A program made the translations under genes and the position numbers. From the NCBI GenBank assembly GCA_029262065.1, contig JAJDAC010000055.1, positions 1 through 55,813 of the forward strand: 55,813 bases of DNA, written 5' to 3'. The notes under the pieces are model-generated. The model was not told the origin of the DNA, did no database searches, and worked only from the letters and a program-made list of their open reading frames with translations. Shown one piece after another: positions 7,653 to 16,575 of this stretch (positions are counted from its first letter, which is position 1; each line of letters begins with the position of its first letter). Origin of the DNA: Candidatus Krumholzibacteriota bacterium. Lineage in GTDB: Bacteria; Krumholzibacteriota; Krumholzibacteriia; JAJRXK01.

Positions 7653-10322
7653 ATGATCGGCAAGACGCTCGGTCACTATGAAATAACCGCCAAGCTCGGC
7701 GAAGGCGGCATGGGCGAGGTGTACCGCGCTCACGACGCACGACTAGGTCGCGATGTCGCCGTGAAGGTGCTTCCCGTTCGCCTATCCAGCAACGAAGAGA
7801 TCCGCGCCCGGTTCGAGCGCGAGGCCAAGACGATCTCCTCGCTCAACCATCCGCACATCTGCGTGCTCTACGACGTCGGGCGCGAGGACGACGTCGACTA
7901 CCTGGTCATGGAGCTCATCGAAGGTGAGACGCTCGCCGATCGATTGTCGCGTGGCCTACTCACCACCAAGGAAGTCCTGAAGATCGGCGGCCAGATCGCC
8001 GACGCGTTGGATCGCGCCCATCGTGAAGGCGTGGTGCACCGCGATCTCAAGCCCGGCAACGTGATGATTACCCGCGCCGGTGCCAAGTTGATGGACTTCG
8101 GCCTCGCGCGGGCCACGGGCCTGGCCGGCCCCAGCGCGGGTACGACCGATGCGACCATAGCCAACCTCTCGCAATCGCCCACGATAGCGCAACCGCTCAC
8201 GACCGAGGGTACGATCCTGGGTACGTTCCAATATATGGCGCCCGAACAACTCGAAGGCCACGAGGCCGACGAGCGCTCGGATCTGTGGGCCCTGGGCTGC
8301 GTGCTCTACGAAATGGCCACGGGAAGACGCGCGTTCGAAGGCGCCAGTCAGGCCAGCTTGATCGCCTCGATCATGCAAAACGAACCACAACCCGTTTCGC
8401 AAATCGCGGCCCTCGCTCCGCCCGAGCTGGATCGCCTGGTAAGCGCGTGCCTGGCCAAGGATCCCGCCGACCGCGTGCAAAGCGCGCACGACGTGAAGCT
8501 ACAGTTGTCGTGGATGGGTGATGGCGCCACGACGATATCGGGAGTCGCGCCGCCGGCGATGTCATCGGTGAAGAAGAAACCAAACTGGATCAGCTACGCT
8601 GGCATCGCGCTTGCCGCCGCCGCAGCGGCGGCTCTCGTGACCGCGTTCCTCCTGCGCGATGGTGCGGACCAGCCCATCACCGGTGACGCCCAGCGTTACA
8701 TTCTGAGCCTGGCGAATCCCCAGTCCACATCCACTCCGTTGATCTCGCCCGACGGAACCTACGTTCTCGTCGCTCTGCGCGAGGGAGACTCCAACCGCAT
8801 CTACCGACGGAGCCTGGACAGGTTCGAAATGAAACCCATCGCCGGCACCGAAGACGGAAAGGCGCCGTTCTTCTCGCCCGACGGCGCGTGGCTTGGGTTC
8901 GTCACCGAAGATGCCATCATGAAGGTGCCGGTCGATGGCGGCGTGGCTCAGGTCGTGGTTTCGTACCCCAGGCCCGACGCGGGCGACTGGGGCGACGACG
9001 GGATGATCTACTTCTGTCCACGGAACGGAGGCCAGGACGGAACCACTGCCCTGGCGCGCGTACCGGAATCGGGTGGCACCGTCGAAATTCTCGCCCACCT
9101 CGACCCCGAAAACGGTGAGACGGAAGCTTGGTTGCCCGAGATCCTGCCGGGTGGACAGACCATTCTCATCTCGGTTTTTGGTAGCTCGGGATCGCGAGTC
9201 ATAGCCGCGGCACTGGGTGGGTCGCGTCGCGCTTTGATAGAGAACGCGTTCCTGGCTCGCTACGTACGGTCGGGCCACATCGTCTACCAGGACATGCTTT
9301 CAGAGGCCGTGCTCGCCGCCCCCTTTGATCCCGTGAAGGTGGAGATCACAGGTCCCGCCGTACCGCTGACCCAGGAAGTCGACATGAACCACTGTTTCGA
9401 CGTGAGTCAGGACGGCAAACTCGTGTACGTGCCGGTTCCAGGGGGAGGCGAAGGCGGCAACCAGCTCGTTTGGATCGACAAATCCGGCGTCAGACAACCA
9501 GCCGCCGACATGCTTGCGAACTGGACCGAGCCGCGCGTTTCTCCCGATGGTAACCGCGTGCTCGTAAGAAGATCAGATACCAATTGTGAGCTGTGGATGC
9601 TCGATGTGGAGCGCGGCTCGCTATCTCGAATCGTTCAGACCGACGACAATCACGGTCCCATCTGGGGCCCCGATGGACGACGCATTGCGTTCGAGCGACA
9701 GAACAGTAGCGAAATGGTCATCCTCACGGTGCAGGGCTCTCGCAACCTGACCGTCCTTGCCAAAGGCCCCGGGCACGGAATACCCCAGTCCTGGTCCGCA
9801 GATCGTCTGGTCTACACCGTCATGGGGGCGGGTACCCGCTCCGATATCTGGGTTCGGGGAGTAGACGATGCCACGCCACCGGTAGCGTTTGCGGCCACCG
9901 AGTTCAATGAGAGCAACCCCCGTATCTCTCCCGACGGCAAATGGATTGTCTTCCAATCGGATGAGGCCGGGACACGCCAGATCTTCCTCCGCACCTACCC
10001 CGATTCCGAAAGCGTATGGCAGCTCTCGACCGAGGGAGGCACCGATCCGATATGGTCGCGGGATGGACGTGAGATCTACTTCGCCTCGGGCCGGAAGATG
10101 ATGGCCGTCTCCATTACGACAGAGCCTTCACCGACCATCTCCATGCCCCGGCTCCTGTTCGAGGCCGGTGTCGGAAGCAGCGCCATACGCGATTTCGACA
10201 TGGCCCCCGACGGCCGCTTCATAGCCGCGGTTTCTCCCGACGGTGAAAGCCGCGGGCGAGAGCTGCGGGTTCTGCTGAATTGGCCACGCGAGTTGGACCG
10301 GTTGGCCAGCCGCCGTCACTGA
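7653..10322 (+). CDS. Membrane-spanning Ser/Thr protein kinase with C-terminal beta-propeller
   Basis: An 889-residue kinase related to the one at 3822-6458. I start it at the ATG at 7653 (MIGKTLGHYEIT) because the family begins there; the longer open frame upstream runs through a pseudogene and is not protein-like. Kinase signatures are GEGGMGEVY, Lys38 (VAVKVL), HRD 129-131 with LKPGN, DFG 148-150 and APEQ. A transmembrane helix (about 307-330, Ala-rich) is followed by about 550 residues of TolB/WD40-like repeats (ISPDG, FSPDGAWLGF, WGPDGRRIAF, ISPDGKWIVF, WSRDGREIYF). The two divergent, similarly built kinases look like an old duplication. Ligand and targets are unknown. Confidence 0.93.
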   Translation: MIGKTLGHYEITAKLGEGGMGEVYRAHDARLGRDVAVKVLPVRLSSNEEIRARFEREAKTISSLNHPHICVLYDVGREDDVDYLVMELIEGETLADRLSRGLLTTKEVLKIGGQIADALDRAHREGVVHRDLKPGNVMITRAGAKLMDFGLARATGLAGPSAGTTDATIANLSQSPTIAQPLTTEGTILGTFQYMAPEQLEGHEADERSDLWALGCVLYEMATGRRAFEGASQASLIASIMQNEPQPVSQIAALAPPELDRLVSACLAKDPADRVQSAHDVKLQLSWMGDGATTISGVAPPAMSSVKKKPNWISYAGIALAAAAAAALVTAFLLRDGADQPITGDAQRYILSLANPQSTSTPLISPDGTYVLVALREGDSNRIYRRSLDRFEMKPIAGTEDGKAPFFSPDGAWLGFVTEDAIMKVPVDGGVAQVVVSYPRPDAGDWGDDGMIYFCPRNGGQDGTTALARVPESGGTVEILAHLDPENGETEAWLPEILPGGQTILISVFGSSGSRVIAAALGGSRRALIENAFLARYVRSGHIVYQDMLSEAVLAAPFDPVKVEITGPAVPLTQEVDMNHCFDVSQDGKLVYVPVPGGGEGGNQLVWIDKSGVRQPAADMLANWTEPRVSPDGNRVLVRRSDTNCELWMLDVERGSLSRIVQTDDNHGPIWGPDGRRIAFERQNSSEMVILTVQGSRNLTVLAKGPGHGIPQSWSADRLVYTVMGAGTRSDIWVRGVDDATPPVAFAATEFNESNPRISPDGKWIVFQSDEAGTRQIFLRTYPDSESVWQLSTEGGTDPIWSRDGREIYFASGRKMMAVSITTEPSPTISMPRLLFEAGVGSSAIRDFDMAPDGRFIAAVSPDGESRGRELRVLLNWPRELDRLASRRH

Positions 10323-10488
10323 GTCACGCCCCGCCCCCACCCACGACCTGAAAATCAGATGCAGCGAACCATCCCCCGGCGGCATCTCCTGGGTGGGCCC
10401 GGAAAAGATGCTTTTCACCTGTTCGGTTCGGCCCTTTTCAGCGTTTTCCATATGAACCCAAGGATGAACCCGCAGTCGGACCGAGACC

Positions 10489-10806
10489 ATGAGCAACCAC
10501 CGCAAGTCATTCAAAATCAAAGAACTCCGCCGGCGGATGACGGTCGTGCTGTATGGCATCTGGATGCTGGCCATACCCTATCTGGCCACCAGCTGGGCTA
10601 CTCCCGCCCAGGCCCATGGAGTCCCGACCCAGGCCGATTGGGGCGAATCCCACTCGGACGAGAACTCCGAACTGGTCATCAGGTGCCGGCGCCGGACCCT
10701 GCGCGGCCTTCGCGCCCTGGCCGGAGAGCCCGACTACGCGCTCGCGGAAGCGGTCATCATGAACTCGTCCGAACGCGGTACCACTCGCCGATCCCCACTT
10801 CGGTAA
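10489..10806 (+). CDS. Small hypothetical protein, possibly exported
   Basis: A 105-residue open frame in the 517-bp space between a kinase stop (10322) and a convergent exported-protein gene (ends 10840). Residues 17-43 (MTVVLYGIWMLAIPYLA..., then TPAQAHG) look like a signal peptide with an AQA cleavage site. The mature part is short, charged and unlike any family I know, and the last 15 residues are low in structure. The ribosome site is weak (GGACCGAGACC before the ATG). It could be a real small exported protein, a decayed gene or a chance frame. The rest of the gap (10323-10488) shows only a short GAAAAG/CTTTTC palindrome. Confidence 0.35.
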   Translation: MSNHRKSFKIKELRRRMTVVLYGIWMLAIPYLATSWATPAQAHGVPTQADWGESHSDENSELVIRCRRRTLRGLRALAGEPDYALAEAVIMNSSERGTTRRSPLR

Positions 10807-10839
10807 GATTCCGACACCGAGCCCACGCGACTCTGAAAA

Positions 10840-13005
10840 TTACCGGATCAAAGTGACCCTCCGGCTCACTGATTGTCCGCCTGCGGTCACCCGCACCAGA
10901 TACACGCCCGCCGCAACACTGTGCCCTTCCGCATCGCGACCATCCCAGCTGAGCATGCCCCTCCCGGCCGGAAACTCTCGCGCAGGAAAGCTACGTACTC
11001 GACGCCCTCGCTGATCGAACACGTCCAAGCTCACCGACCCCAACGCTGGTAGCTCGAACTGCAACTGCGTAATCGAACTGGCGGGGTTGGGCGAGGGGGC
11101 GAACAGCTTCAGTCCCCGCACCGCCGGCGCGGGAGTGCTGACGATGTTGCAATCATCCGGATCACAACGATCTCCGACTCCGTTGAGATTGCAGTCGGCC
11201 TGGTCGGGATTGGAGTCACCCGGACAGTTGTCACAAGCATCTCCCACTCCATCGCCATCAAGATCGGCCTGGCTCGGGTTGTATATATAGTTGCAGTTGT
11301 CGAAACCAGGAGACACGCCATCTTGGTCGGGATCGCCGCTGCCCTGGGCACTCGCACCCCAATGCGCAATGGAAGAAATGATGGCTTCCTCCAACCCTTC
11401 CAGATCAACTCCCACGTCGTACACCATTCCGCCGGTAGCGGCCGCGATCCTGGACAAAGGCCCTTCATCGATAGGGCCTGACTTGCCCAACTGCGCAGAC
11501 GTTGTGTTGGCTTTCGACGTCACCGTGGTCAGACCGAAGAACATGTTCTGCGACGAAGCCGCGGCCATCTCGAAGATCACGTCGGCCTCGGTAGCTACCG
11601 GGTTCGATCCGGCAAATGGATAGTTGGGTTCGAGACCCTGATCGTGGAACAGCTCGGGGAACGTGAAGTGGTAGATGACCATGGGATTCTGCTGGCCGAG
11701 CGGTTGGGGCGCGATGTCACCGACGCTTCCACCGAGAACACGACCGGCGCCGGTCAAAACCTGGTAGATCGCCTCGTACTGCGACTCAGCCACATCGCCG
11801 CCCACCATGCCCAGGTTCGTGATATTCGCAATTCCGCTCTGCAACTCGGACAGGCTGGAGCTGAGCGAGGATTCCACCCGGTAGGCCCAGCTACCGGTTT
11901 CCGAATACGGTTCAAACGGAAAGTCCACGTGGCTCACCACGGAAAAGCGCGCATTGGCGTCGAAGTTCAACCAGAGCGTCGCGATGTTCTGGATCTGGGC
12001 CAACCACGCGCTCATGAGCGCGCCCGTGGAACCGGTGATGTCCATGATGAACACGATATCGGTTCCGTTCTTGGGCAGAATGCTCCAACCAATGTCTTCC
12101 AATACGTTCAGGGCCAGGCCGGGATCGTGATTGGCCGATGTGAAATACGGTTCCATGAGTTCGTTGGGGAACAACGACGTATCGAAGTGTCCAGGCGACC
12201 CTCCCTTGATCCGCACGTGTCCGCCGGACAAGCCGGCGGTCAGAGGAATAGCCATGGCCGCGTTGATGGTGCTGGAACCGGTCCAATGCACGTTGGGCCC
12301 GTCGTCGTTGAGCACCCGTTGAGCGTCGGTCATGCTGGGAAAGTCGGACGGAATGGAGAAGTGATTCTCCAGGTTCAGCATGTAGGTGCCGTTCAGCCCC
12401 AACTGTTTCGCGCCAGTCTGACGGTTGTAGCTGATGATCATGCCCAGGCCGTGCAGCATCTCGTGCAGTGCGGCCGTCACCAGGTCGACAGTGCCCGGTG
12501 GGTTGTTGGCATCCAGGCCGTAGTACCAGGGCGAACTGCAGTTGGGATTTGTATCGAGGTCGCTGTTGAGTTCAAGCGTGAGGTCCGGTGTGAGTAGGTT
12601 CTGATCTGTACCGGACAGGGCGTTGGCCAGCGCCTGGGTGTACAGCGTGGCCGGCAACGGCGCGCCGGGGAAATCGCTGTGCATCCCAAAGGGAACGCCC
12701 TGACCCAGAGCGAAGCCGTACATGAGATCGCAGTAGAGAGGATTCATCTCGACATCGACTTCTATCGTCACCTCGCTCTGGAGGCACGAGCCGATGATGA
12801 GTGCCGCGTACTTCACGGCGATGCGACGCGCCTCCCCCACTGTGCTGGCGGGATTACCGCCGGCGGGCGTGAACGGGGTGGCATCGAAGCATCCTTCCCC
12901 GGGCGAATCGTTGAAGTGGACCACGACCGTGGCGGAATATCCGTGGCCGTGGAAAACGCCCACGAGAGCGAGTGTTACAACCACGACGAGGTAGAAGCGC
13001 AGCAT
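10840..13005 (-). CDS. Exported metalloprotease-like protein with VWA domain, TSP3 calcium repeats and FlgD-like C-terminal domain
   Basis: A 721-residue exported protein with an N-terminal signal (about 1-24). Residues 175-195 contain HEMLHGLGM, a zinc-metallopeptidase HExxH at 181-185. The usual third ligand after GxxH is absent, but PGHFDTSLFPNELMEP (about 271-286) supplies a distal His (H273), as in leishmanolysin-like peptidases; this assignment is inference. Residues 315-540 resemble a von Willebrand A domain with DITGS (322-326) as a MIDAS-like loop. Residues about 558-620 are thrombospondin-type-3 calcium repeats (DQDGV, DLDGDGVGDACDNCPGD). The C-terminus is a FlgD-like domain ending SRRVTLIR. 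Likely a cell-surface or secreted peptidase. Confidence 0.85.
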   Translation of the reverse strand: MLRFYLVVVVTLALVGVFHGHGYSATVVVHFNDSPGEGCFDATPFTPAGGNPASTVGEARRIAVKYAALIIGSCLQSEVTIEVDVEMNPLYCDLMYGFALGQGVPFGMHSDFPGAPLPATLYTQALANALSGTDQNLLTPDLTLELNSDLDTNPNCSSPWYYGLDANNPPGTVDLVTAALHEMLHGLGMIISYNRQTGAKQLGLNGTYMLNLENHFSIPSDFPSMTDAQRVLNDDGPNVHWTGSSTINAAMAIPLTAGLSGGHVRIKGGSPGHFDTSLFPNELMEPYFTSANHDPGLALNVLEDIGWSILPKNGTDIVFIMDITGSTGALMSAWLAQIQNIATLWLNFDANARFSVVSHVDFPFEPYSETGSWAYRVESSLSSSLSELQSGIANITNLGMVGGDVAESQYEAIYQVLTGAGRVLGGSVGDIAPQPLGQQNPMVIYHFTFPELFHDQGLEPNYPFAGSNPVATEADVIFEMAAASSQNMFFGLTTVTSKANTTSAQLGKSGPIDEGPLSRIAAATGGMVYDVGVDLEGLEEAIISSIAHWGASAQGSGDPDQDGVSPGFDNCNYIYNPSQADLDGDGVGDACDNCPGDSNPDQADCNLNGVGDRCDPDDCNIVSTPAPAVRGLKLFAPSPNPASSITQLQFELPALGSVSLDVFDQRGRRVRSFPAREFPAGRGMLSWDGRDAEGHSVAAGVYLVRVTAGGQSVSRRVTLIR

Positions 13006-13243
13006 GAAAACCCCCAGGTGACCGGGAACAGTTGGGCGTGGTGCCCCTATTCATGCAACGGATGAGTGCCCCCAGAACGAACAGGCGTGGAGACGATCAC
13101 GGAAGCGTCGAGTTTCAGTCAGGCCGAGGGTGAGGTGGATGGGAGGCGCGTTTCGCTTCCCGCGGGAAACTTCAGGTCCATACAACCGTCGTTCACCAGC
13201 GACTGCTCCAGAAACTCCTGATCGATCGGAAACAAATAGAACG

Positions 13244-13798
13244 TCATCGAACCCGCGTTCGCCTACGACGCACCCAGCCCATTGTCGCGCTGGCGACGAC
13301 CGCCATGAGCGCCGCGAGTGCGTTGAACAACATGTCGATGGGATCGAATACGCGACTGGGCAGCAACAACTGGATGCACTCGTCGACCAGGCCGGCCAAC
13401 GTGGCGATCGATACGGCGAGCAGCGCAGGCCTTCGAATGCCGCCCCCGTTGCTCACTCGCTCGGTGAGCGCCTCGTATACTAGCAACGCCACCACGGTGT
13501 ACTCGATCAAGTGGCTGCGGTGCTCCGGAATGAGCATGCGAAGAAACACCATGACGTAGACCGCAACCACGCCCATGACCACGCCGATCTCGGCGCCACG
13601 CGGTCGCGCCTTCAACGCCTGCAACACGATGGCCACGATCATGACGCTGAAACTGAACATGAAGGTGGCGTCGACCAATTCGCGATCGACCATGCCCACG
13701 AGCGTCCGCGCGAGGCCCAGCGTGGAGTAGATCGCCACGACCGCCGCTAGGGCCCATAGCCAGAGGTTCCGTTCGCGCGTTGAAGAAAAGAGACCCAT
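13244..13798 (-). CDS. VanZ-like integral membrane protein
   Basis: A 184-residue membrane protein with four to five hydrophobic helices. Its C-terminal part, GLVDECIQLLLPSRVFDPIDMLFNALA, carries the VanZ-family signature (DE..Q...P.R..D..D...N). VanZ relatives sit in the inner membrane; one gives low-level teicoplanin resistance, but most have no known job. I use the ATG at 13798 because the upstream extension is not membrane-like. No Shine-Dalgarno is visible, and TATAGT lies 8-13 bases before the start codon, so the message may be nearly leaderless. It is divergent from the gene at 13869, and the 70 bp between them must hold both promoters. Confidence 0.8.
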   Translation of the reverse strand: MGLFSSTRERNLWLWALAAVVAIYSTLGLARTLVGMVDRELVDATFMFSFSVMIVAIVLQALKARPRGAEIGVVMGVVAVYVMVFLRMLIPEHRSHLIEYTVVALLVYEALTERVSNGGGIRRPALLAVSIATLAGLVDECIQLLLPSRVFDPIDMLFNALAALMAVVASATMGWVRRRRTRVR

Positions 13799-13868
13799 GC
13801 TGTGACTATAGTGGTACGGCTCCCGCCGTGGTAGTCTGGTAGCCCCGCTCACATTTATCGGAGAAACC

Positions 13869-14996
13869 ATGCGCCTCGTTGGCTGTACACTCCTGCTCGC
13901 GCTGATCGTCGCGAGCCCGTCTTTTGCGCAAGAATCCACTGACGCTGGCGATGCCCAAAAGTGGCTCGTCCGCATGGAGCAGGCCCTCGGCGGCGAGGCT
14001 GCTATCGATGCGCTGAGGAGCCTGACCGTGAAAGCCACCTGTAGCGGCCCAGACGGCGCCTTCGAAACCGAAGTCACTTCCTTCCGACCCGACTGGGTTT
14101 GGTTCCGCCAGACGCGCGGCGACGACGCGACCGAAATCTGGAGCGCGCCCGAGCGTACGTGGGGAATGGATGCGGAAGGTCAGGCCAAGGACTACAGTGC
14201 GGGTGTGCGTTCATTCGTGCGCGCACACGAATTCCACGTTGTCATCTTTGAACTGGCGACACGATTCACGGAGCATCGGATTGGCGAAGGCATTGCCATT
14301 CGCGATCAACCGTGCGTCACGCTACACATGCTTGACGATCTGGGTAAAGAGGCAACCATCTACCTGAGCCAGGAAACGAACCTGCCCGTCATGCTCGAGA
14401 CCAACCCGGACGGCGCGGCCGGATCCGTACGCATCTACTACGAACGTTGGGGTACGAAAGCCGGAGTCCAACTCTTCCAAGGGTTCGAACTCACCGAGGG
14501 CGAAGATCGAAGCTTCCGCTATGACTACCACACTATCGAACCAAACGTCGCGTCGGCGATGTTGTTCGTGCACCCCGCATCCACCGTCCACCGTGATGAT
14601 CAAAAGGCTCTGCTATCGGTGTTGGACGAAGCTCGGCGTGCTCACCTGGAAACCGATGCCACGCTCCTCGTCAGCAATCTGGCCGATGAGCTACTGGAGA
14701 TATCGTCGGGTGTGATCAGCCGCCTGGCGCGATCTGAGGTTGAGGCTCACTTTGAACGCGTGTTCGACGGCGCCACGTACGACCTGTGGGACGACGCCAC
14801 CCCCCCCGTCATCAAACTGTCGGCCGACGGGTCCCTGGCTTGGGTTGCGCGACGCGTCGCCGTGCGACAATTCTCCCTGGACGCCAGCGGCACGAGAAAT
14901 GATGTCGACTTCGTCAGCGCCTATTCGTCTACGTACGAGAAGCAGGGCGGGAGCTGGAAGATGACGTCGGTCACGTCGACTTTTCTCCCCGACTGA
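13869..14996 (+). CDS. Exported protein: LolA-like N-terminal part and NTF2/SnoaL-like C-terminal part
   Basis: A 375-residue protein with a clear signal peptide (MRLVGCTLLLALIVASPSFAQ) and GGAGAAACC before the ATG. Residues 30-240 (ALGGEAAIDALRSLTV, then strands with FRPDWVWFRQT and TNLPVMLE) resemble the beta-sheet fold of outer-membrane lipoprotein-sorting-like domains. Residues 250-375 start with a helix (LLSVLDEARRAHLETDATLL) and end with strands around SLAWVARRV and STYEKQGGSWKMTSV, the pattern of DUF4440/SnoaL-type NTF2-like domains. The pairing suggests a periplasmic binding or scavenging protein, but no catalytic residue can be named. Family assignments are from pattern only. Confidence 0.75.
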   Translation: MRLVGCTLLLALIVASPSFAQESTDAGDAQKWLVRMEQALGGEAAIDALRSLTVKATCSGPDGAFETEVTSFRPDWVWFRQTRGDDATEIWSAPERTWGMDAEGQAKDYSAGVRSFVRAHEFHVVIFELATRFTEHRIGEGIAIRDQPCVTLHMLDDLGKEATIYLSQETNLPVMLETNPDGAAGSVRIYYERWGTKAGVQLFQGFELTEGEDRSFRYDYHTIEPNVASAMLFVHPASTVHRDDQKALLSVLDEARRAHLETDATLLVSNLADELLEISSGVISRLARSEVEAHFERVFDGATYDLWDDATPPVIKLSADGSLAWVARRVAVRQFSLDASGTRNDVDFVSAYSSTYEKQGGSWKMTSVTSTFLPD

Positions 14997-15151
14997 CCTC
15001 ACCGGCCCTGCGGGATCAGTTGCCCTCCACACAATCTCGCAACAGCCGCTTGCCCGCATTCGCCATATCTTGTGATCCATGAGAAAGGTCTGCGCCAAGT
15101 GAACGAGTGTTCACAACATGGCGGCCCTCGCACCGAGGAAGGAACCCTCCC

Positions 15152-15721
15152 ATGAAGATCATCAAGTTCGTGGTGTTGCTCGCCGTGCCCCTATTGCTTG
15201 CGAATGGGATCACGCACGGTCCAATCCCGGCCGAGCAACGAGATCTCATCCACCAGTTGGCCACCGAGAACGAGTCTATCCACCGGACCGTGGAGGTGAC
15301 CGAAACGGGGTACCGCGCGACGACCACGGCCAACGATGCCGAACTTGCGGATGTTCTACGCAAGCATGTGGCTTACATGCAAGTGCGCGTGGATTCTGGG
15401 TTGCGAGTACGTCGGTGGGATCCCGCGTACGAAGAGTTCTTCCGTCACCACGAAGACATCGCTATAGACGTAGCTCCCATCGACAACGGGTTGGAAGTCA
15501 CGGTGGTTGGCGCAACGCCCGAGGCAATCTTGGTGGCGCAGAACCACGGTTCTATCGTGAGTCAGTTCGTCGACCATGGTTTCGAGGCGTTGTACGCGGA
15601 GCACGACACCGTGATCGGGTCGTCGTCCGATGAGGTTGAAGAACCAGTAGTTGGACTAGAACGTGGCGGGAAGAACTGTGGACAGGGGTGCGGCCGCAAT
15701 TGCAGGCAGGCAGAACAATAG
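15152..15721 (+). CDS. Small exported protein with Cys-rich tail
   Basis: A 189-residue protein started at the ATG at 15152 (AGGAAGGAACC upstream, then signal peptide MKIIKFVVLLAVPLLLANG). Two similar blocks are visible. The first is ENESIHRTVEVTETGYRATTTAND followed by VLRKHVAYMQVRVDSG. The second is WDPAYEEFFRHHEDIAIDVAPIDNGLEVTVVG followed by VAQNHGSIVSQFVDHGF. Each reads as charged helix, paired strands and helix with a conserved His, so this may be an internal duplication. The last 15 residues contain three Cys at four-residue spacing (KNCGQGCGRNC), unusual for the rest of the protein and possibly metal-binding. I recognise it as a widespread hypothetical family but know no function. A terminator follows at once. 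Confidence 0.75.
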   Translation: MKIIKFVVLLAVPLLLANGITHGPIPAEQRDLIHQLATENESIHRTVEVTETGYRATTTANDAELADVLRKHVAYMQVRVDSGLRVRRWDPAYEEFFRHHEDIAIDVAPIDNGLEVTVVGATPEAILVAQNHGSIVSQFVDHGFEALYAEHDTVIGSSSDEVEEPVVGLERGGKNCGQGCGRNCRQAEQ

Positions 15722-15754
15722 AAAACGCCGCCCCCTATTGGGGGCGGCGTTCTC
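15721..15754. terminator. Bidirectional intrinsic terminator
   Basis: AACGCCGCCCCC (15724-15735), loop TATT and GGGGGCGGCGTT (15740-15751) form a perfect 12-bp hairpin. It is flanked by GAAA on the left and TTCTC on the right. It lies directly between the convergent stops at 15721 and 15786 and can end both transcripts. Confidence 0.85.
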
Positions 15755-15785
15755 GATGTCACAAGAGCCGAAAGCTCCCGTCGAT

Positions 15786-16439
15786 CTACTTGAACAGACC
15801 CTTGACCGCACCGAAGGTGGTGTCTTCGGTTCCGACGGGATCCATGATCTCGAAGAACGCGTCGTCGAAGAACGGCGCGCCACCGGGGCCACCATTGGCC
15901 GAATCGAAGTCACCCGTGATGACCGTCAGGCGGGCGAACGCAGCGTCGGCCGGGGCCACACCAGTGATGGTCTGCAGCGTCCAGGTGTCTACCGGCGCGG
16001 TGGCGGCGGTAAACGTGCCATTGCTGATGAACGGCACAATAGCAGACTGCGTGACGCCGTCGGCCTGGATCCACTCGATGTTCACGGCGCCAACCTGGCC
16101 GCCAGCCATCGGATCGCCGCTGTGGTTCCGCATCCAGACACCGCCGTTCCAGGTCTGGCCGGGGACAGTGGGGAAGTCCTGGTACGCACCGCTACAACAG
16201 GCACCGAACATCTTCAGGGCCTGGTTGCCCGAGTTCGGCGGAACGACGACGGAATTCACCGTGAAAATGCCGCCACCGAAGGGTGTCCAGCCATCGCCGG
16301 CACCGTAGTATTCGGGGGGCGCGGCCGGAGTGGCCGGGGACTCGAAACCGGGGTTGGTAAGAACGTTGGCCGCGACCGGAGCAACGGCGATGAGCGACAC
16401 AGCCAGAGCAACACTTAAAACAGGTATCAGTCTTGTCAT
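15786..16439 (-). CDS. Exported CBM4_9-like/choice-of-anchor protein with VKGLFK tail
   Basis: A 217-residue exported protein with GGAGGG before the ATG and a signal peptide (MTRLIPVLSVALAVSLIAVAPVAA). The mature part opens with NVLTNPGFESP, the usual opening of carbohydrate-binding-module-like beta-sandwiches (CBM4_9 style), and continues with Gly/aromatic strands (GDGWTPFGGGIFTV, WTLQTITGVAP, DDAFFEI). There is no enzyme motif. It ends FGAVKGLFK, very like the end (WGKIKGLFR) of the exported protein at 53193. A palindrome at 16559-16575 lies 120 bp upstream and recurs before the GH16 gene. Function is probably glycan binding; this is inference. Confidence 0.75.
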   Translation of the reverse strand: MTRLIPVLSVALAVSLIAVAPVAANVLTNPGFESPATPAAPPEYYGAGDGWTPFGGGIFTVNSVVVPPNSGNQALKMFGACCSGAYQDFPTVPGQTWNGGVWMRNHSGDPMAGGQVGAVNIEWIQADGVTQSAIVPFISNGTFTAATAPVDTWTLQTITGVAPADAAFARLTVITGDFDSANGGPGGAPFFDDAFFEIMDPVGTEDTTFGAVKGLFK

Positions 16440-16558
16440 GGGACAGAACCCTCCAAAGATGCCAGGTGAAAGAGGCTAGCTAACCTAATTGTAATCGTCT
16501 GAGAAGCGTGCCCGGATGCGAGCTAGTGCGCTTCTTCTATAAGGAAGAGTCTACACTA

Positions 16559-16575
16559 TGTTCGGCGTCCGAACA
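16559..16575. promoter_or_regulatory. Palindromic operator candidate TGTTCGG-CGT-CCGAACA
   Basis: A perfect 7-bp inverted repeat with a 3-bp spacer, 120 bp upstream of the exported protein that starts at 16439. Read on the minus strand the site is ACTTTGTTCGG then CCGAACA. The same ACTTTGTTCGG-n3-CCG(A/G)ACA occurs at 32628-32648 before the GH16 gene. It has the size and symmetry of a dimeric repressor or activator site. The rest of 16440-16731 shows no gene; a short GC hairpin CCGGC/GCCGG lies near 16650. Confidence 0.5.
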
